From PALSA-1353 sp036267155 (GTDB lineage: Bacteria > Planctomycetota > Phycisphaerae > Tepidisphaerales > Tepidisphaeraceae), in contig DATAWP010000012.1 in the NCBI GenBank assembly GCA_036267155.1, positions 36,131-100,130 on the forward strand: a DNA stretch of 64,000 nucleotides, in the 5' to 3' direction. Below the pieces are notes generated by a model that made no database searches, was not told the DNA's origin, and worked only from the letters and a program-made list of their open reading frames with translations. A program made the translations under genes and the position numbers. Below are positions 63,836 to 64,000 of this stretch, piece by piece. Position 1 is the stretch's first letter. Each line of letters starts with the position of its first letter.

Positions 63836-64000
63836 CTAATCGAATAGGATCTGCGGCGAATAAGGGGTCATCACGGCTCTGTAGAAAACCACATGAAAGC
63901 GATCGCGATGTTGTGGGTCAGCACTCTCAAAAACAGATCGCGGCAACGTCCCCAATGACTCCGGGCACGCAAGGCCGAGCCCAAATTCCGCTTCAACATT
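63836..64000 (-). CDS. C-terminal fragment of an unknown protein running off the right edge
   Basis: From 64000 the minus frame reads 54 codons to a TAG at 63838-63836. The segments NVEAEFGLGLACPESLGTLP, SVFESADPQHRDRFHVVFYR and AVMTPYSPQILFD look like real protein. No start is visible because the 5' part lies outside the window. No family recognised. Confidence 0.4.
   Translation of the reverse strand, partial: NVEAEFGLGLACPESLGTLPRSVFESADPQHRDRFHVVFYRAVMTPYSPQILFD

Overview
The window most likely comes from a member of the Planctomycetota, probably class Phycisphaerae. The clues are PEP-CTERM surface proteins (one with dockerin-like repeats), many type II secretion-like pseudopilins and H-x-D-G type prepilin proteins, a DUF6655-like lipoprotein, a PrkA/YeaH pair, a membrane pyrophosphatase, secreted glycoside hydrolases and many degenerate intergenic repeat families. 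This rests on protein recognition alone; no 16S or other marker is present. I saw no rRNA, tRNA or CRISPR array.

Layout. 1-397: 5' part of an OB-fold/HD nuclease (minus). 614-11796: a minus-strand operon of six pseudopilin-like genes ending in a 1563-residue GspK-like protein. 11942-17214 (minus): AsmA-like protein, lipoprotein, polyprenyl synthetase. 17360-24436 (plus): alpha-L-fucosidase, a hypothetical, thrC, dapB, a DUF547 lipoprotein, bioA. 24770-33271: prkA and yeaH (plus), separated by two small genes and an inverted pair of TonB-dependent receptors. 33666-35278: a PEP-CTERM protein with a good promoter/operator/terminator set, then hisB. 35317-40010 (minus): a small protein, DUF2784, membrane pyrophosphatase, phosphoglucosamine-mutase-like protein. 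40164-45481 (plus): serine acetyltransferase, then murE-murF-mraY. 45522-52890 (minus): four translationally coupled TPR-glycosyltransferase genes, behind a terminator that closes the next PEP-CTERM gene (53010-54815). 54964-63024: a galactan-type carbohydrate locus (GH2 on minus; prepilin-like protein, hypothetical, GH53 and GH2 on plus). 63062-64000: a frameshifted gene, repeat DNA and a partial gene leaving the right edge.

How the parts fit. dapB supplies meso-DAP precursor and the MurE DNPR motif fits DAP addition, so the cell makes DAP peptidoglycan; GlmM-like, MurE, MurF and MraY belong to that route. GH53 plus two GH2 enzymes and TonB receptors fit scavenging of plant or algal galactans. 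The TPR-glycosyltransferase operon could modify exported proteins or envelope glycans (inference).

The most unusual signal is non-coding. At least five families of degenerate word-like repeats and large perfect hairpins fill gene junctions. All seven junctions from the AsmA-like gene through the pseudopilin operon to the nuclease gene carry one, and in four consecutive pseudopilins the repeat is read as part of the leader peptide that prepilin peptidase would remove.
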